Source: Drosophila persimilis (lineage: Eukaryota > Arthropoda > Insecta > Diptera > Drosophilidae). From it: 64,000 nucleotides of DNA. Each line of letters begins with the position of its first letter. Positions within the stretch are counted from its first letter, which is position 1. A program made the position numbers and the translations under genes. The notes beneath the pieces are model-generated. The model was not told where the DNA came from and searched no databases. It saw only the letters and a program-made list of their open reading frames with translations. Shown one piece after another: positions 1 to 13,760 of the stretch. The DNA lies in the NCBI RefSeq assembly GCF_003286085.1, contig NW_020825289.1, forward strand, positions 9,672,001 through 9,736,000. The letters run 5' to 3'.

Positions 1-2277
1 CCACCAGAAGTGCTGCAAGTCCGTCGAGTTCAAGTGCCCCGGCAAGGACACGGACTTCGATGCGGACTGCGCCAAGGTGAAGCACGGCTGGAACTCCACC
101 ACCTACACCACGCCCACCTTCTGCGATGAGTGCGGCTTGCTGCTCCACGGCGTGGCCCATCAGGGAGTGAAGTGCGAGAGTGAGTGGGCGGTTGTCGGGC
201 GGTGAGACACCTCTAATGGCTCTCATGTCACCCCTCTAGACTGCAACCTGAATGTGCATCATGCGTGCCAGGAGCAGGTGCCACCGATGTGCGGGGCGGA
301 CATCAGCGAGGTCCGCGGCAGGCTGCTGATCTACGTGGAACTCAAGGGGAACAACCTCAAAGTCGACAGTAAGTCTCGTGGGTGGGGGATAGCCAGAATT
401 TTGCCTAAAAGGATATCCTAACCCCCAGTCAAGGAGGCGGCCAACCTCATTCCCATGGACACCAATGGGTTCAGCGATCCGTACATCGCTGTCCAAATGC
501 ATCCGGACCGTTCGGGACGCACCAAAAAGAAGACCAAGACCATCCAGAAGAACCTCAATCCGGTCTTCAGTGAGACCTTCACCTTGTACGTTGTCCCTCT
601 CCCCTTCCCTTGGCCTGAAACTGAGGATCTACTTTGTCCGGCAGTGAACTGCAGCCGCAGGATCGAGACAAGCGTCTGCTCATCGAGGTGTGGGACTGGG
701 ATCGTACCTCGCGCAACGACTTCATGGGCTCCTTCTCGTTTAGCATCGAGGAACTGCAGAAGGAACCGGTCGATGGCTGGTACAAGTTCCTCTCCCAGGT
801 GGAGGGCGAGCACTACAACATCCCCTGCGTGGATGTCGTCAATGATATGGCCCGTCTGAGCGACGAAGTCAGGGTAAGTGATCACTGATCAGTAACCCCT
901 AGCCGTAATCCGTTCTTAAGGGTCTTTCGCCCTACCTCAGCACGATCGGCGACCCAATGACAAGCGTCGGATGGACAACAAGGACATGCCGCATAACATG
1001 AACAAGCGCGACATGATCCGCGCTGCCGACTTCAACTTTGTCAAGGTCATAGGGAAAGGCTCTTTCGGCAAAGTTTTCCTAGCCGAACGACGCGGCACCG
1101 ACGAGCTGTACGCAGTAAAGGTCCTCCGGAAGGATGTCATCATCCAGACGGACGACATGGAGCTGCCGATGAACGAGAAGAGAGTACTGGCCCTCTCCGG
1201 TCGTCCCCCCTTTCTGGTGTCCATGCACTCGTGCTTCCAGACCATGGACCGTCTGTTCTTCGTGATGGAGTACTGCAAGGGCGGGGATCTCATGTACCAC
1301 ATGCAGCAGTACGGAAGGTTCAAGGAGTCTGTGGCCATGTGAGTGGATCAGATCAGGGATGACTGCGATACGGGAAGATTGAGGGAGATTTCGTTACAGA
1401 TTCTATGCTGTGGAGATAGCCATTGCCTTGTTCTTCCTGCATGAACGCGACATCATCTATCGCGACCTGAAGCTGGACAACATTCTGCTGGATGGCGAGG
1501 GGCATGTGAAGCTCGTGGACTTTGGCCTGAGCAAGGCGGGAGTCACAGAGCGCGATAACACGCGCACCTTCTGCGGCACTGCCAACTACATGGCACCGGA
1601 GGTCCGTAATCACCCAGGTCCCTAATGATTTGAAAGGCAACCCTTCTCTGATCCGGTAACCCTTTCAGATCGTTAGCTTTGATCCGTATTCCATTACCGC
1701 TGACTGGTGGTCGTATGGGGTGCTGCTCTACGAGTTCATGGCCGGACAGTCTCCTTTCGAGGGGGACGATGAGTCCACCGTCTTTCGCAACATCAAGGAG
1801 AAGAAGGCCGTGTTCCCCAAGCACTTCACCCAGGACGCCATGGACATCCTAACCAGTGTTAGTATCAGAAATTACCTTTTTCGATTCTTGTAGATCACTG
1901 TTTTCCCTTTGCCCAGTTCCTGGCCAAGAAGCCCAACAATCGCCTGGGCGCTGGTCGATACGCCAGGCAGGAGATTACCACGCATCCTTTCTTCGGCAGC
2001 ATCGATTGGGAAAAGGCCGAGGCGGGTGAACTGGAACCACCCATCGTACCCAGAATTGTACGTGTTTCCTCGGTTTTGGAGCCCTATTGAGGAACTGTTT
2101 TCAGAAACTGTTTTCTTTTTTCAGAAACACCGCAAGGACATTAGCAACTTTGATGCTGCTTTTACCAAGGAGAAGACAGATTTGACACCAACCGATAAGC
2201 TCTTCATGATGAACTTGGACCAGAACGATTTCATTGGATTCTCCTACATGAATCCCGAGTTTATAACCATTCTCTAA
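1..2277 (+). CDS. inaC: Eye-type conventional protein kinase C (inaC), 3' part, truncated by the window edge
   Basis: Ca2+/diacylglycerol-dependent Ser/Thr kinase of the AGC family; in flies it is part of the photoreceptor INAD signalling complex and deactivates the light response. Exons, all with consistent phases: <2-179, 240-368, 429-585, 645-873, 941-1338, 1400-1601, 1669-1857, 1917-2057, 2125-2277. They give 591 visible residues. Order: end of C1A, C1B (HGWN...FCDECG), a C2 domain ([22 protein letters not shown]), and a kinase domain with GKGSFGKV, lysine in [21 protein letters not shown] and MAPE. The C-terminal tail has the TPTDK turn motif and FIGFSY hydrophobic motif and ends in Ile-Thr-Ile-Leu. 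That end is a PDZ ligand resembling the ITII end known for eye-PKC, which separates it from the neighbouring Pkc53E (ends VILP). The donor after MAPE (GTCCGT) is weak. The N-terminus, including the pseudosubstrate, lies left of the window. Confidence 0.93.
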
Positions 2278-2374
2278 AGATTCTATGGCTTTAAAAAAGC
2301 TCTTAATTTGCGCTGAAAAGTTTGTTTAGCTAATACGGATAAAAGCTGAAAGCCTAGAGACGATTCTGGATACA

Positions 2375-2380
2375 AATAAA
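2375..2380 (+). terminator. inaC poly(A) signal
   Basis: An AATAAA hexamer lies about 100 bases after the inaC stop codon, just before a GT-containing stretch, so the 3' UTR is short. Confidence 0.7.
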
Positions 2381-5300
2381 GTCATACAATGTCGTGGAGC
2401 TTCCAGCTTGCCACAAACTGAGCTTTCTCGCTCCCTCTCTCCATAGAGAACTTTCTCTCCCGCCATGCTGTTAACATAAGAGAGGCCCAGATAGTAAACG
2501 AAAACATACTCGGTCCCGGCAAGAGCGAAAGCTGCCTCTCTCTCATTTTCTTGAAGGGGTCTTAAGCACTGCCTTGACTGAATTCACCACTCGGCACTTG
2601 GGGCATCTGCCTTCGTTACGCATACGCCTCGAGTGCCCCTCCAAAGGAAACTCTACTCCCAGAAGACTAAAGATTGGGGCACAGCGATACGCTATACGCA
2701 TCAGCAGGAATGAAAATTAAAGTTTTGGTAACGACAATGGTTTCTCACTTCCAAAACTTGTTGCTCCTTTTTCCCTCCATATAGTTTCCGGATTTCTAAT
2801 TAAATTTATATGGACCCATTCCCCAAATTCGTTTACCTCTGCCAACCGCAGTGGCTGCCAGTTAGTGTTGCAAGCGTAAAATTGTGTCGAAAATCGTTTT
2901 TGGCACTTGAATGGCGGCAGGTGTGGGCTCTGTGAGAGGCTGCAGGCGGAATCTGGATGGCAAATTGTTTCTCGGTAGCTTCAAAATATGTCTTTGGCCC
3001 CATTTAAATACGAAGGTGGGGTACTATGGCCGATATTTAACAGGGGAGGCCCTGCTCCAGAGGAGTGATAGCGCCGCAGGTGCAAGCTGACTGCAGGATA
3101 TTTGCAATATTGATTGAGAGGCCTCATCTGATCAGGACCTGAATCTGCAGTGAATGCAATTTCCGTTTGGGGGAAGTTTTCCTCGGTCTTTGTAAGTGAA
3201 TTTCCATCAATCGCAGCTTCCGCTTTCAAAGGCGCTCTTCCGCCTCCCGGCGAAAAACAGCATCCGCCTTCAGCTGTTTGCACTCTATTAGCGGCAATTT
3301 GCAGTTTACGTGCACTTTTCACGGCTTTTAGACACGTTCCAATGTCTCTTCGGCCATGTCCTCGGTCTGCGGGTCGGTCGGGTGCACAGTGCAGACATCG
3401 CTTGCACTGTTGTCCTTGCGCTTCCTTTCTGCTCATCCGCTTCCGCCGCCGCCCCGCCGCTCTTCTTCTCCGCTTCTCTCTGGCATCGACATCCTCCTAT
3501 GCCATCGTCACCGCAACATGTGCCTTTGGTGTCCGCCTTTTCGCTTCGTGGTTAAGGGTCGAGTGTTGGCCTTGTCGGGGTTTGGCAAAGGACAGCGGAA
3601 CAGCTCAGCGCATAAGGATGTACTAAAGGGCTTAACACAATATAAATAATGGTCAAACGGGAGCGTGTGGTGTGGGGCTGGTGCTCAGCGATACATTCAG
3701 AGTGTAATAAAATGGAGCAGACAGCGGCTTAAAGGAATCCCACCGGTTGGCATAGTTTTCTTGGCCTTGATGGCATCCGCTGCTTAGAACTCTCTTCGGA
3801 AAATTTCGTTGGGTGGCTAAATTGACAGATTATAAATCAATTGGATTAGATCTGAATATGGGTGAGGGGAAAGCACCAGTAAACCTGCCATTCCCGAAGG
3901 AAAATGTTAAGTTGCTCTACTACTTATGAATGCCCAGAGTGGTCACGTGGCCGTGTGGTCGCGTGGTAAAAAAGTTGAGGAGAACACATTTCCTTCACTT
4001 AAGATAGGATAAGAATGATTTAATTTGGTTTTCCGCAACTTTCGCTATTCTTAGACCCCGATTTTCGCACCCACGAATGCTTTGATATAGAACCCAACCC
4101 TTGGTTCACATTTCAACGATATAAAATAAACTTCCATGTTCCTGAATTTCAACAGAAATCCAATGCAATTTTATGTATACGAGTATGTGCTTTTATGTGA
4201 TGATAACGATAAAATTGCTACGCATTACTGAATGTGTTTCTTATTCATGTATATTTCGTGCTGCTCTTCTGCTTCCCTAATACCTGCGGTGCCGGTGCCA
4301 GTGCCAGTGCCAGTCCCTCGCTCTTACTGCTTCGCTATCTGTCTTTTTCATACACTGTCACTTCCGTTTCCGCCTGAGTACCCGGACTGAATGTGGACTG
4401 CCTCGCGTGCCATAGCCGCTTTTTGTGCTGCCACTAACTGCTCTGGCAATTGGACGCCACTCCTCGGATTCTGTGGCGCTATGAGCTCCTGCTGCTGCTG
4501 GCCGGACGATGGTGATGCTGATGGCACAAACGACGCTGACATGCATATGGCCTGGTCCCCATAAAAACCACAAAAGCCGCCAAATATTGTCCCAAATTAG
4601 CTGCATGATGCCTGGCCTGGCCTGGCCTAGCCTGCCTGTCTTGATGGTGTTGGGATCTGATTGTTGTTGTTGTTGCGGGGGCCTCGTTGAAAACGCCTCG
4701 TTGGTGGATGAGAGGAAAAGCCGGGGATTTATTAGCTAAGTGAGTCTCATGGCCTGCCTAAATATTTAAAGCGACTCCCAGGTGGTTTTAATTTATTGCG
4801 CACTCCTGTTGAATGCACCGCCTACCTCAACTCTACTCTACTCCTCTCTCCTCATGCTCATCTAGAATGCAAACATTGCCCGTGGAATTGTTTCAGCTGC
4901 ACGTGGCGCCAGTTTTCAGCACTTAGCCAAACAAACTGTTGCCCCAGCGCTTGGATCTGTCTGTGTGTGTGGGTGTGTGTGTGTTTATGTCCTTGTTTGA
5001 CTTTATTCTTGTCCCTCTTTTTGTGTAGCTTTTTCACAGCTGTTTGCCATTTGGCAGTTGCCCAGATGCAAAATGCAGGCAACAATTTGAGCCATTTTCC
5101 CGAGCTCCCCGAGGGTGAAGGATGCCATCAAATGAAGAACTATTCGCAGCGATGCTCTCAGTTCTTGAATTGCAAGAACTACGAGCACATTCCACAGCTG
5201 GCATTCCGTTTCCATTCTCGTTTCCTTTTCCACCCATAATCAAATAAATTACGACGCCAGTGAAGCGCAAAAGCAGAAATGGGAGAAGAGAACTAAAACT

Positions 5301-5915
5301 TGTACCAGAAATTCCACATACTATTCGAGCAGTGAAATATATACATAAGTATTTGCATAAACCGGGACTCCTCGGGACCCCCAAGTAATATTTACAGAAA
5401 TAAAAACAAATTCCAAATTGCTAAACATAAAAAAAACACAGAGCGTAGTGGGCTCTAGCGAGGCGTGAAGCTTTTACTGCCCTCTCCCACAAGAGGAGTG
5501 ATCAGTTGTTATGGCAAAAGCACTAACCCGTGGAGAGGAGAGCAAGTTTAGTACGCGACATCCGAAGAAAGCTCCCAAGAGTGTGGTATGGCTCGCAGAA
5601 AGCTTATACGATCGAATGGAGAAGAGAGATGAAAATAAATAAGGGAGAGGGAGAGCAGCAGCAAAGGGCAGATCAATTGCTTAATCCAGTTAAAGAACTT
5701 ACAAACGTAATTTTTAACGCCAGCTATTACCATATCAATTTGAAACAGTCCCAAACGGACTGGACTCTACGTGCCCCTGTTCAATATGCAAATCCCATTA
5801 AAGACTTTGTCCAGCATTGCAAAGGTTGTTTCTCGCTTAAAGCGTATGCGTCCGCACGGCTTCTGACACACGCCATCAATCCAGACACACAGGCGACTAA
5901 TAAACACAAACAAGA

Positions 5916-5919
<4 letters not shown>

Positions 5920-5947
<28 letters not shown>
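5920..5947. repeat. (CA)n microsatellite
   Basis: Uninterrupted CA dinucleotide run, followed by an imperfect CACTCACACACA extension. Confidence 0.95.
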
Positions 5948-8190
5948 AGCACACTCACACACATATGGTACATTCAAACAGAGGGGAAAATAGAGAAACG
6001 TTTGCATATGGGGAAAACACACATGGAAAAGCTGGTTTTATAGACCAAACGTGATGGTTAAGTTTGGCCAGGGGCGTATGGCAAAAGGGAAGTGCTTTTG
6101 TCCAAGTTCTGTGGCAGAAACTTCAGGGTAAAACTTCTTTTGAAAAGGGAATTTCAAATGAAAACTGGGATTGTTCAACTTTAACTTTTCAACTATTTTT
6201 TTTTTCTCTTGCTACGTTGGCCCCTTTTAAAGTGCTCTGTGGGCACGCCGCAAAGCTTTCACACCGACACACTGAAACACAAACATTTGGCATGCATATT
6301 GGACTGGTTCTGCTCGGTGCCGTAGTTCTACCCCGCCCCTCAGCACAGTGGAGTTCGGGTTGGCTATTCGCAACGCAAACAGCAGCATGAAATAATTATA
6401 CAGGACTCCTTTTCACTAAATGGACGATACGATGCCACAGGTCCGGCACAGGTGGGTGGGGAGTCCCAGGCGTCCGGATGGTATGTTGAATCCGCACTCG
6501 CACTATCCTTCGTGGCTACAGGATATCCATATGTACATGTATGCACATATATAATGTCTATAGTTTCCACACAGAGCCATACACTCGCACTCACGCCCCA
6601 AGGATTTTTTCTCGACTTGCTCTGCTTTCACCTCTCCCTGCCACATGCTGGTTATTCAGTGAGCGATATGAACAAAGTTTAGTCGCGTTGCGAGTTCTCG
6701 TGCTCTAATTAATAAGTGATGCCCGCGAAGAGTGTGAGAGACAGAGACAGAGACAGAGAGGCTGTAGTATGACTGGGGCGGCACACACGCAGCTAAGGAA
6801 TTTATGGCACAGTCCGTTGCATCAAGCTATAAGCTACAATAAAAATAAAAATAGGAATATAAACGAGAAAGAAGTGGTCGTTTCGAAGACCGAAGCTTTT
6901 GCTACTCTTCCGATTTTGATGAAATTTCGTTGAGCTTTATGTATGTATATCGAAGCTACTACGAGTAAAGTGGCAAACCAACTGGCCAAAGGACTCTGCT
7001 CTTTGGAGAAGTGTAAAAAATAGATAAAAACGTTGCGCAGCACAAAGGCTTTTGTCCAATAAAATGGACAAAGTAAGTCGCTTAAGTCGGTCGCTTGTCG
7101 TCCTGCTTCTCGCTTCCTCCTGCTTCCAGTGCACACCTTTCGCTTCCTTCATTGCGTTTGTTACGCTTCAGTGCAGCTTAAAAGCGCAGCCCCTCGGCTG
7201 GGCTGGGCTTTATGTGAGAGCGGGAGAGTGGGAGAGTGTGCTTCTCTGATTGTCGCCCAGTTAACGGTGGATGTGAGCGCTACTCTGACGCTGTGTCTGT
7301 CGCTGCTCTTCTCTGTTATAGCGTGCATCAAAGCGAAACTCTGTTCCGCTCTTCTCCTCCCATTCGCAGCCTTTGCTTTAATACCATTTTGATTGCTCAC
7401 GTGGCGGCATGTGCAGGGGTTCGCTTCGGCTAAGGCAAAGCACGACGGATGCTGCATCGGCGTCCCCTCCGTAGATTTACTGCCACTCCATCAGACGAAT
7501 ATACGAGCATATTTGCTTTTAATTTGTTAGCCACCACAGCAGCTTCGGTATAACAAAAGCCTAATCAAGCGAAAGCCAGGTGGGCAACAAGCCTTCACAT
7601 CGAAAAAAGTAAAACAGGGAAGGAAAATGCTGAAATTAAATGAGAATGCCTTTGAAATGCTGATACCACTACGTGAGCATTTACTCTTAAAGATGTTTCA
7701 ATGAAAATGCACATAAATTCTCAAACACAGCAGGGGCGGAGAGCCAACGGAAATCTTGAGCACGGACAAAGGCAAGGACGGACACGGGATACGGGATACG
7801 GGATACCTTTGCTGGTTCCAGTTTTTGCCACACCTTGCCGCAGCTTAAGTGGCCAATTGTGCTCCGTTTATTGCTGTGGCAGACAGCGTTGATGATGCCA
7901 CAAATGCATTATTCGCAATAAATTTCAAGGTCCCTTCCATCTTGTTCTGCATGCGAAAACAATTTATTCGTATTATTTGCAGATTGACAGGGACAAGCAC
8001 ACCTAATTACTCCCCCCCGTGCACTTGTTTCCCTTTGCCCTTCAAAAAGCTTATCCCCATCGAGTCATCGAGCCAGGCGGCAGCTGCCAATTTGCGTTGA
8101 CAAAACTGCCAGAAAGATAGACAATTCTTTTCAATTTGGCGAGCGGCAACTGAGCTCCCCAGGAGAGTACAGGAACCAGTGGCAAGAGGG

Positions 8191-8224
8191 AGGGCCCTTG
8201 GGCCCTCGAACGCGTTACGCGTTC
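8191..8224. repeat. Two adjacent perfect short inverted repeats
   Basis: AGGGCCC-TT-GGGCCCT at 8191-8206 is followed one base later by GAACGCG-TTA-CGCGTTC at 8208-8224. Each has 7-bp arms with tiny loops. They could form back-to-back hairpins or bind symmetric factors. Function unknown. Confidence 0.8.
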
Positions 8225-9657
8225 TGCATACAAATGAGGAGAGAGAAAAGATATTGTTCTGCTTTACTAGTACTTTTATCCAGGAGATTTTAGCCGGAAT
8301 TAATGTAAATCAATTCTAAAGTGGCAAAGGGGGAAAAAAACGCAATACACCTACTACTTATTGGATGAATTCAGTATTTTCGTAAAATCACTCAAGCAAT
8401 TTATTCTTCTACCAAAATCATTGCACCATTGAGCCATTGGAAGTGACGTTTTTCTGGAGAATTGCGTAGGCGGGAACATCTCCTCCAGATATTCACGCAA
8501 TATCCAATAGAGCATATGAAAAGCACATGAGTAATAGCACTGGGGGCTCGAGAGGGAGAGCCATAAGTGAGTGGGGATAAGCGACGACTCTTCCCAATAA
8601 GCCACACGACTCACACAGAGCGACACGTGCCCCATACAAATATGTAAGTCCTGCGCACTTTTGTCTGTTATTCCTTTTGATTACAAATTCAGGTCATATA
8701 ATGAAACTTGTGACGAAACGGAGGAAATTCCCCAGAATTATGTACACAAATGTGAGCCCCACCGAATTAGCGACGCTGTGTCTGCCACTTGAACCCACCT
8801 TCAGCATGCAACAAATTCAAATCATTAGGCTAGCTGCCAGCCAACTAATGTTGCGTGCAAATAATCAAGAGCCAAACAGAAGGACCTGCCTGCGAACCCG
8901 AAATGAGAAGTGGCAAAAAGGTCAAGTGTAAAGACAAATACAAATAGATGGGGAAATGGCTGGAGCAAGGGGGAAAATCACCGGGAAAATCACTCTATTT
9001 GTTTGCCATAATTGTAGACGGCAACTTCGAGAAACAGATGAAAAGGGTGGCAAGGTAAATACTCAAAAAAGAGAGAGAATAAGTTTCAAAGAAAGCAATG
9101 TAAATTTTGGCAAATGAAACGGAAAACTCAATGTCTTGCAGGGGTCTAAAGGAATCTGATGATGGACAACCTTTGGGTTGATGCTGCCCTCTAAAAGGCC
9201 TTGATTTTCTTTGAGATTCTTTACAATAATAATGTCCTCTCACCGCAAAAGTTATAGCTATTCTATCGTGGACCATCTTTAATTTTCCACGGCATAAATC
9301 GTTTCAAGAGCATTTCCCAAGTTTATCCAATAAAAGCCGGCCCTTTTGCTAGAAAAACTCTAAAGTGAAATAGAAATTGATTCGAATATGAGACCCGATC
9401 GTCGTCATCATAGCTGTCACCAGCAGAAAGGTGGCAGGGGGCCTGCTGCATCAGCTGCAGGCACGGAGATTAGAGCCAAACTCGGTTTTTGTTTTGTTTT
9501 TTCGTTCCGCTTGCCATTTATAGGCAGAAATTGCTCAATTGTAAAAGAAAATTGTGGCAGCAGTGGGAAAAGAGGGACAGGATAGGAGGACAATGGCTCG
9601 ACCTTTCTTTCACTGGGAAAGTTTTTCGTTTCGGAAATAGAAAAGTTTTTTATGAAA

Positions 9658-9684
9658 AGAGAGAGAGAGAGAGAAAGAGAGAGG
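9658..9684. repeat. (GA)n tract
   Basis: GA/GAA repeat that could bind GAGA factor (Trl). No promoter is recognisable next to it. Confidence 0.85.
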
Positions 9685-12600
9685 GAGGGATTGAAAGAGA
9701 GTGTGAGTGGGAGACCACGCGTGTCCTTGACAGACGGGAAGCAACAATTGATGTGTGAAAACGTGCTGTGAACGAAAATGAAAAATCCTGCAGACAACAA
9801 CAAAGAAGTGAGTAAACTTTTCTACCCCTAAGACCTCTCGTCTTCTCTACGAGGAGAAAATCAATAATGAAAATCTTGAAAATCATGAAATCAGTGAGCG
9901 TACGATATAAATATTAAATCTGTGCGATACCGAGGAGGAGGATGGAGGAAAAGGACGAGCAGGACGAGCAGGTGGAGCAGTATCTTTATCATGATAAAAT
10001 GATAAATAATTTGGCAATATTGCAGCATTACTATTGTGGCCACCCCCAAGACCTGCACAGCAACCCTTCACCGCAGCCGAAATAAACGACTTTCGAGTTA
10101 ATTGAGGAGAGAACGTAACGGACTGTGGACTGTGGACCGTAAAGAAAGGGAAGGGAACAAAGCGGAAGAGACAGGTGGCAGCTCTCAGGCGAGCAATACA
10201 GAGGGCAACAATAACAGTTGGCAACGGCTCTCGGCATAGCGGAAACGGAAATGAGTAACGAGTAACTGGGAAACTGGGAAACGGCCAGGCCCCAGCAACG
10301 AAAGAAAGCGCCAAAAGAAAACGGAAACAGCAAAAGCAACAGGAGGGAGACGAGGCGGAATGAGAGCCCAAGCATTGCAAAGCAACAGTTTAACTGTAAA
10401 ACATTAAATGAAAATGAGGCAGAGAAAAGGAAAAGCAAGGCGAAGGACAAGGAGCACAAGGCGCCCAAGGATTCCATGTCATGCGGAGGGGAAAAGACCT
10501 TTAACGGTACACATAGTTGTGGGTACTGCGATACAAGTTTCCCTTCCCTGGGGCGAAAGCTGCGATGAGGATGATGGGACAAGCAGAGGATGTGCCATGG
10601 AATGGGCTGGGATGGGTTGGGCTTGGTATGGGCCAGTGGCAGTGGCAGTGGCAGAAGGATGTGTCTGTGGAGCAGGAACCGTTATTTGTGTGTGGCTGTG
10701 AGCAAACAACGGCTTGTACAAGGCGTGTTAGCAAGCCAAACATGTTGGCTTGTGTCAAGTCAGAGCCACTGCCACAGCCACAGAATAAAGCTGCAAAAAA
10801 TCGAATGAAGGAACAAAAAAATGCCTCCAAGGCTGCGAGTAAGTAAAGCGGGAAGCTCGAATCCGAAAGAGTATTGCAGGTTTCGGATCCTGTACAAAAT
10901 CTGGCCAAAGGGATACCACATCAAGGGCCAGGTATACTATTAAATAAAGGTTATCGAGAAATGTGGCTAAGCTAGGCAAATCCCCTAGAAGTACCCCTTC
11001 GTTGAAGCCAATTAATCATAAATATTGAAAATCAAAATACTTGAGGCATGGTCAGCACTAATTGGACGTTGTAATCTATACTTCAACTCCCAGGAAGCAC
11101 AGCTGCAGAGGGGATAAGCATCTGCAGTGCCGCAAATGGAGAGAGAGGCAGCAGGAGGAGCATCCACTCCCAGCACGATGCTCACTTGCGGTGCACCGCA
11201 TGTGGCCAAGCCACATGCCACAGGGCCCGTTCTCTTTCTCCTTCTGCTTCTCGTTATCGGCCCCTCCTCGACCGTGTCTTGGAAAGAATCAGCCCAATCA
11301 ATGGCCGCTGGCACTGCGAGAATGAGTTCGTTTCCTTGTCATGATTTTTGGCTTATAAGAGAATGCCAAGACGGAGGATGAAGACGGCAATGTGTCGCTA
11401 GGTTGGCTAACGGAAACACGGCAGTAATTTAAGTGCTTCCGCTTTCAACATGGTGCAGGGGGTGTACTAGGGTGAAAGAGATGAAATCAATAAACGAAAT
11501 CATAAACTGGAATGCCGCAAGAAGCAGGGGCGAGAGAGTGAGAGGGAGTGGGAGTGGGCCGGGCCGGGTCAGGGCATGTGTGTGACAGGTCAAGGAAGCC
11601 GAACGAAGCCTCTTGGCAGCCTGTCAATTTCCCGATATCCCCAGATGCTTTCGCCACCCACCTAGGGGTGCGGAAAATTTTACACATAATTCTAGCATTC
11701 ATCAAGAGCGGAAAAGCAGCGGAGCCAAGTGGTAAAACAGGTCAAATGAAATGTTTTTCGGGCAGAAAAATCAATAATACCATACGAGTACGTGGGGCTA
11801 TGCAGAGAAGCCTCAACTGAAGACGGTTGAGTGGATCAGAATTAATCCCTATGACCAAGTGGAAGGGATTCAAAGAGTTGCCATGTAGCGGCTTAGAGGA
11901 AGATTTCCGCAAACGAGCTGAAAATGAAATGTTTTGCCGTAATTTTCATGCCCACACCCACTCCCTCGTGTACACCCAAGCTGCCACACAGATAGCGCTC
12001 TGCCGCTTGGCACAGCAGTTGACTCAGCTTGCCACATTTGTTAATTACTTTTTGGCAACGGACACGCTGGTCTGGAGGGGACTTTTTGTGCTGACCCCAG
12101 TGAAAACTTCCTCGAACCTCGAACAGGAGGCCTTTTCAATAAACGGAAGCATACAAATTAACAATTAAATAATGCCAAGGCCCAGAACCCAGAGGCAGCA
12201 CAAATGTCGAACAGGTTGGCAGAAACATCATCAGGTGAGAGTAGAGAATAATTAGAAATGTTCCGGAAAAGTGCTGTGACTGAAATAAGGAATCAAGAGA
12301 GGCAGGCACAGCCCACCCCGAAAAGTCTGTCCAGATGAATCAGCACCGTCTCAGGCCATAAGTTATTTGCTGTGGCACTGGGACATTACTTCGCTCCAGC
12401 CATGCACAGCGTGCGTAATTATGTCCATGTAATCAATCCCAGACAGTGCTCGAGGGAGAGAAGGAAACATATACGGCCTGCCTGGCAACTGTTGCGCCTA
12501 GAGGAGGAGCGTAGCTCCAAAAGAAAGCAATAAGCGGCAATCGTAAATTCAAATCAAGTGCCTGAAATTGCCAGATAAAAGCAAAGTCTGCTCCTCACAC

Positions 12601-12946
12601 ACGCCCACATGAAGGCGTCGGCTGGGCTGGGCAGAAGCTTCGAGATAGGGTATCAAGGGGAGTTCCATACATTTTGTAGCAACTTCTGCCTTTCATCGTC
12701 CTCTTAATAAAGCTCTTATCATTGATAGATGATTTGGGAGGCAAAAAAAATCAGATCTCGGGGTCACTAATGAAGTTCAATGTAAACTTAAAGGCTTCGT
12801 GCTCTTTGGATCAAGGCTAACGACAGCTTTCTGCCTATGTCGGGGTCACCCATTTACATTGTGGTCACCGAAAACTTGATAAACGATTTGTCACCGCACC
12901 CCCATCTATATAGCTCGTGTCCTTCCATCAGTTTTGCTGTGCTCCC

Positions 12947-13031
12947 GCAAGCAGTTCATGCCCTGCTTGCCCCGATAAGTAAGCCCCGTTCTTGAATGCT
13001 TTTCTCCGTAAGCAGTTTCTGCCCTGCTTGC
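12947..13031. repeat. Duplicated stem-loop (GCAAGCAG ... CTGCTTGC)
   Basis: Two direct copies of a roughly 26-bp unit at 12947-12972 and 13008-13033. Each contains 8-bp inverted arms around an 8-base spacer. The first pair of arms is perfect; the second differs at one base (GTAAGCAG). A third half-arm (GCAAGCA) follows near 13050. No gene is associated. Confidence 0.7.
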
Positions 13032-13742
13032 CCTTTGCAGTTCACTCCCGCAAGCAATTTAATTAAACTTTAAAAACAGTCCAGCCGCCCTGCAGCAACT
13101 CGTTTCACCACTCCATGATTCATCTTCCTTTGAATTCAATCTTTGAGAGAAGGAATTACAGGGCATTCAGTGGGTGACCCGCCATCTGCTCTGAACGTGA
13201 TTATCTCCATCTACGACTACGAGTGGGAGTATATGGCGTTGCCAGCACATCGCAAAATTTATAATGTTAATGCTGAGCGCTGCGCTGCTCTGCTCTGTTG
13301 TGCTTTGCTTTGCTTGCGCCTGAGCTTTTCTGTTCTCCTCCATTTTGTTGGTTGCCTGCCAATCTCCCTGCCCTGTGGGGCCACACAACACTTTTAGCAC
13401 ATAATAATAGTCCGGGCCATGCAATTACTAAGGGTCAGAAGGGGTGGTTGGCCAAGGAAAAGAGATAAAGAGAAGGCACAACGACAACGTTTAGTGTGAG
13501 TCCCGGGGACGGTATGGGCACTTAAAGTCAGCAAAGTGCAAAAAGGACTCGACAAAGGCTTTGGCTCTGACGCTGGCGCTGGCGCTGGCAAATCGATAGA
13601 TGTTTGACCCCAAAAGCAAGCTTTCCTCAACTTGGATATTCAACTCGCCAAAGACTCAATCTGTTGCTGATGAGTTGAACTATTGGCTGGATGAATAGTT
13701 TGCGCCGTGAATCAGCTAACAAGCTACTGAGTGGGTGGGTTT

Positions 13743-13760
13743 TGCGTATACGTATACGCA
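13743..13760. repeat. 18-bp perfect palindrome
   Basis: TGCGTATAC followed directly by its reverse complement GTATACGCA. Confidence 0.9.

Noticed and set aside
3150..3626. 158-residue plus-strand open frame
   Set aside because: Overlaps two other long frames in a GC-richer patch; no motif, no coherent start, and no splice context.
10031..10582. 183-residue minus-strand open frame rich in Phe, Ser and Leu
   Set aside because: Arises from A/G-rich DNA read in antisense; several overlapping frames look the same and no family features are present.
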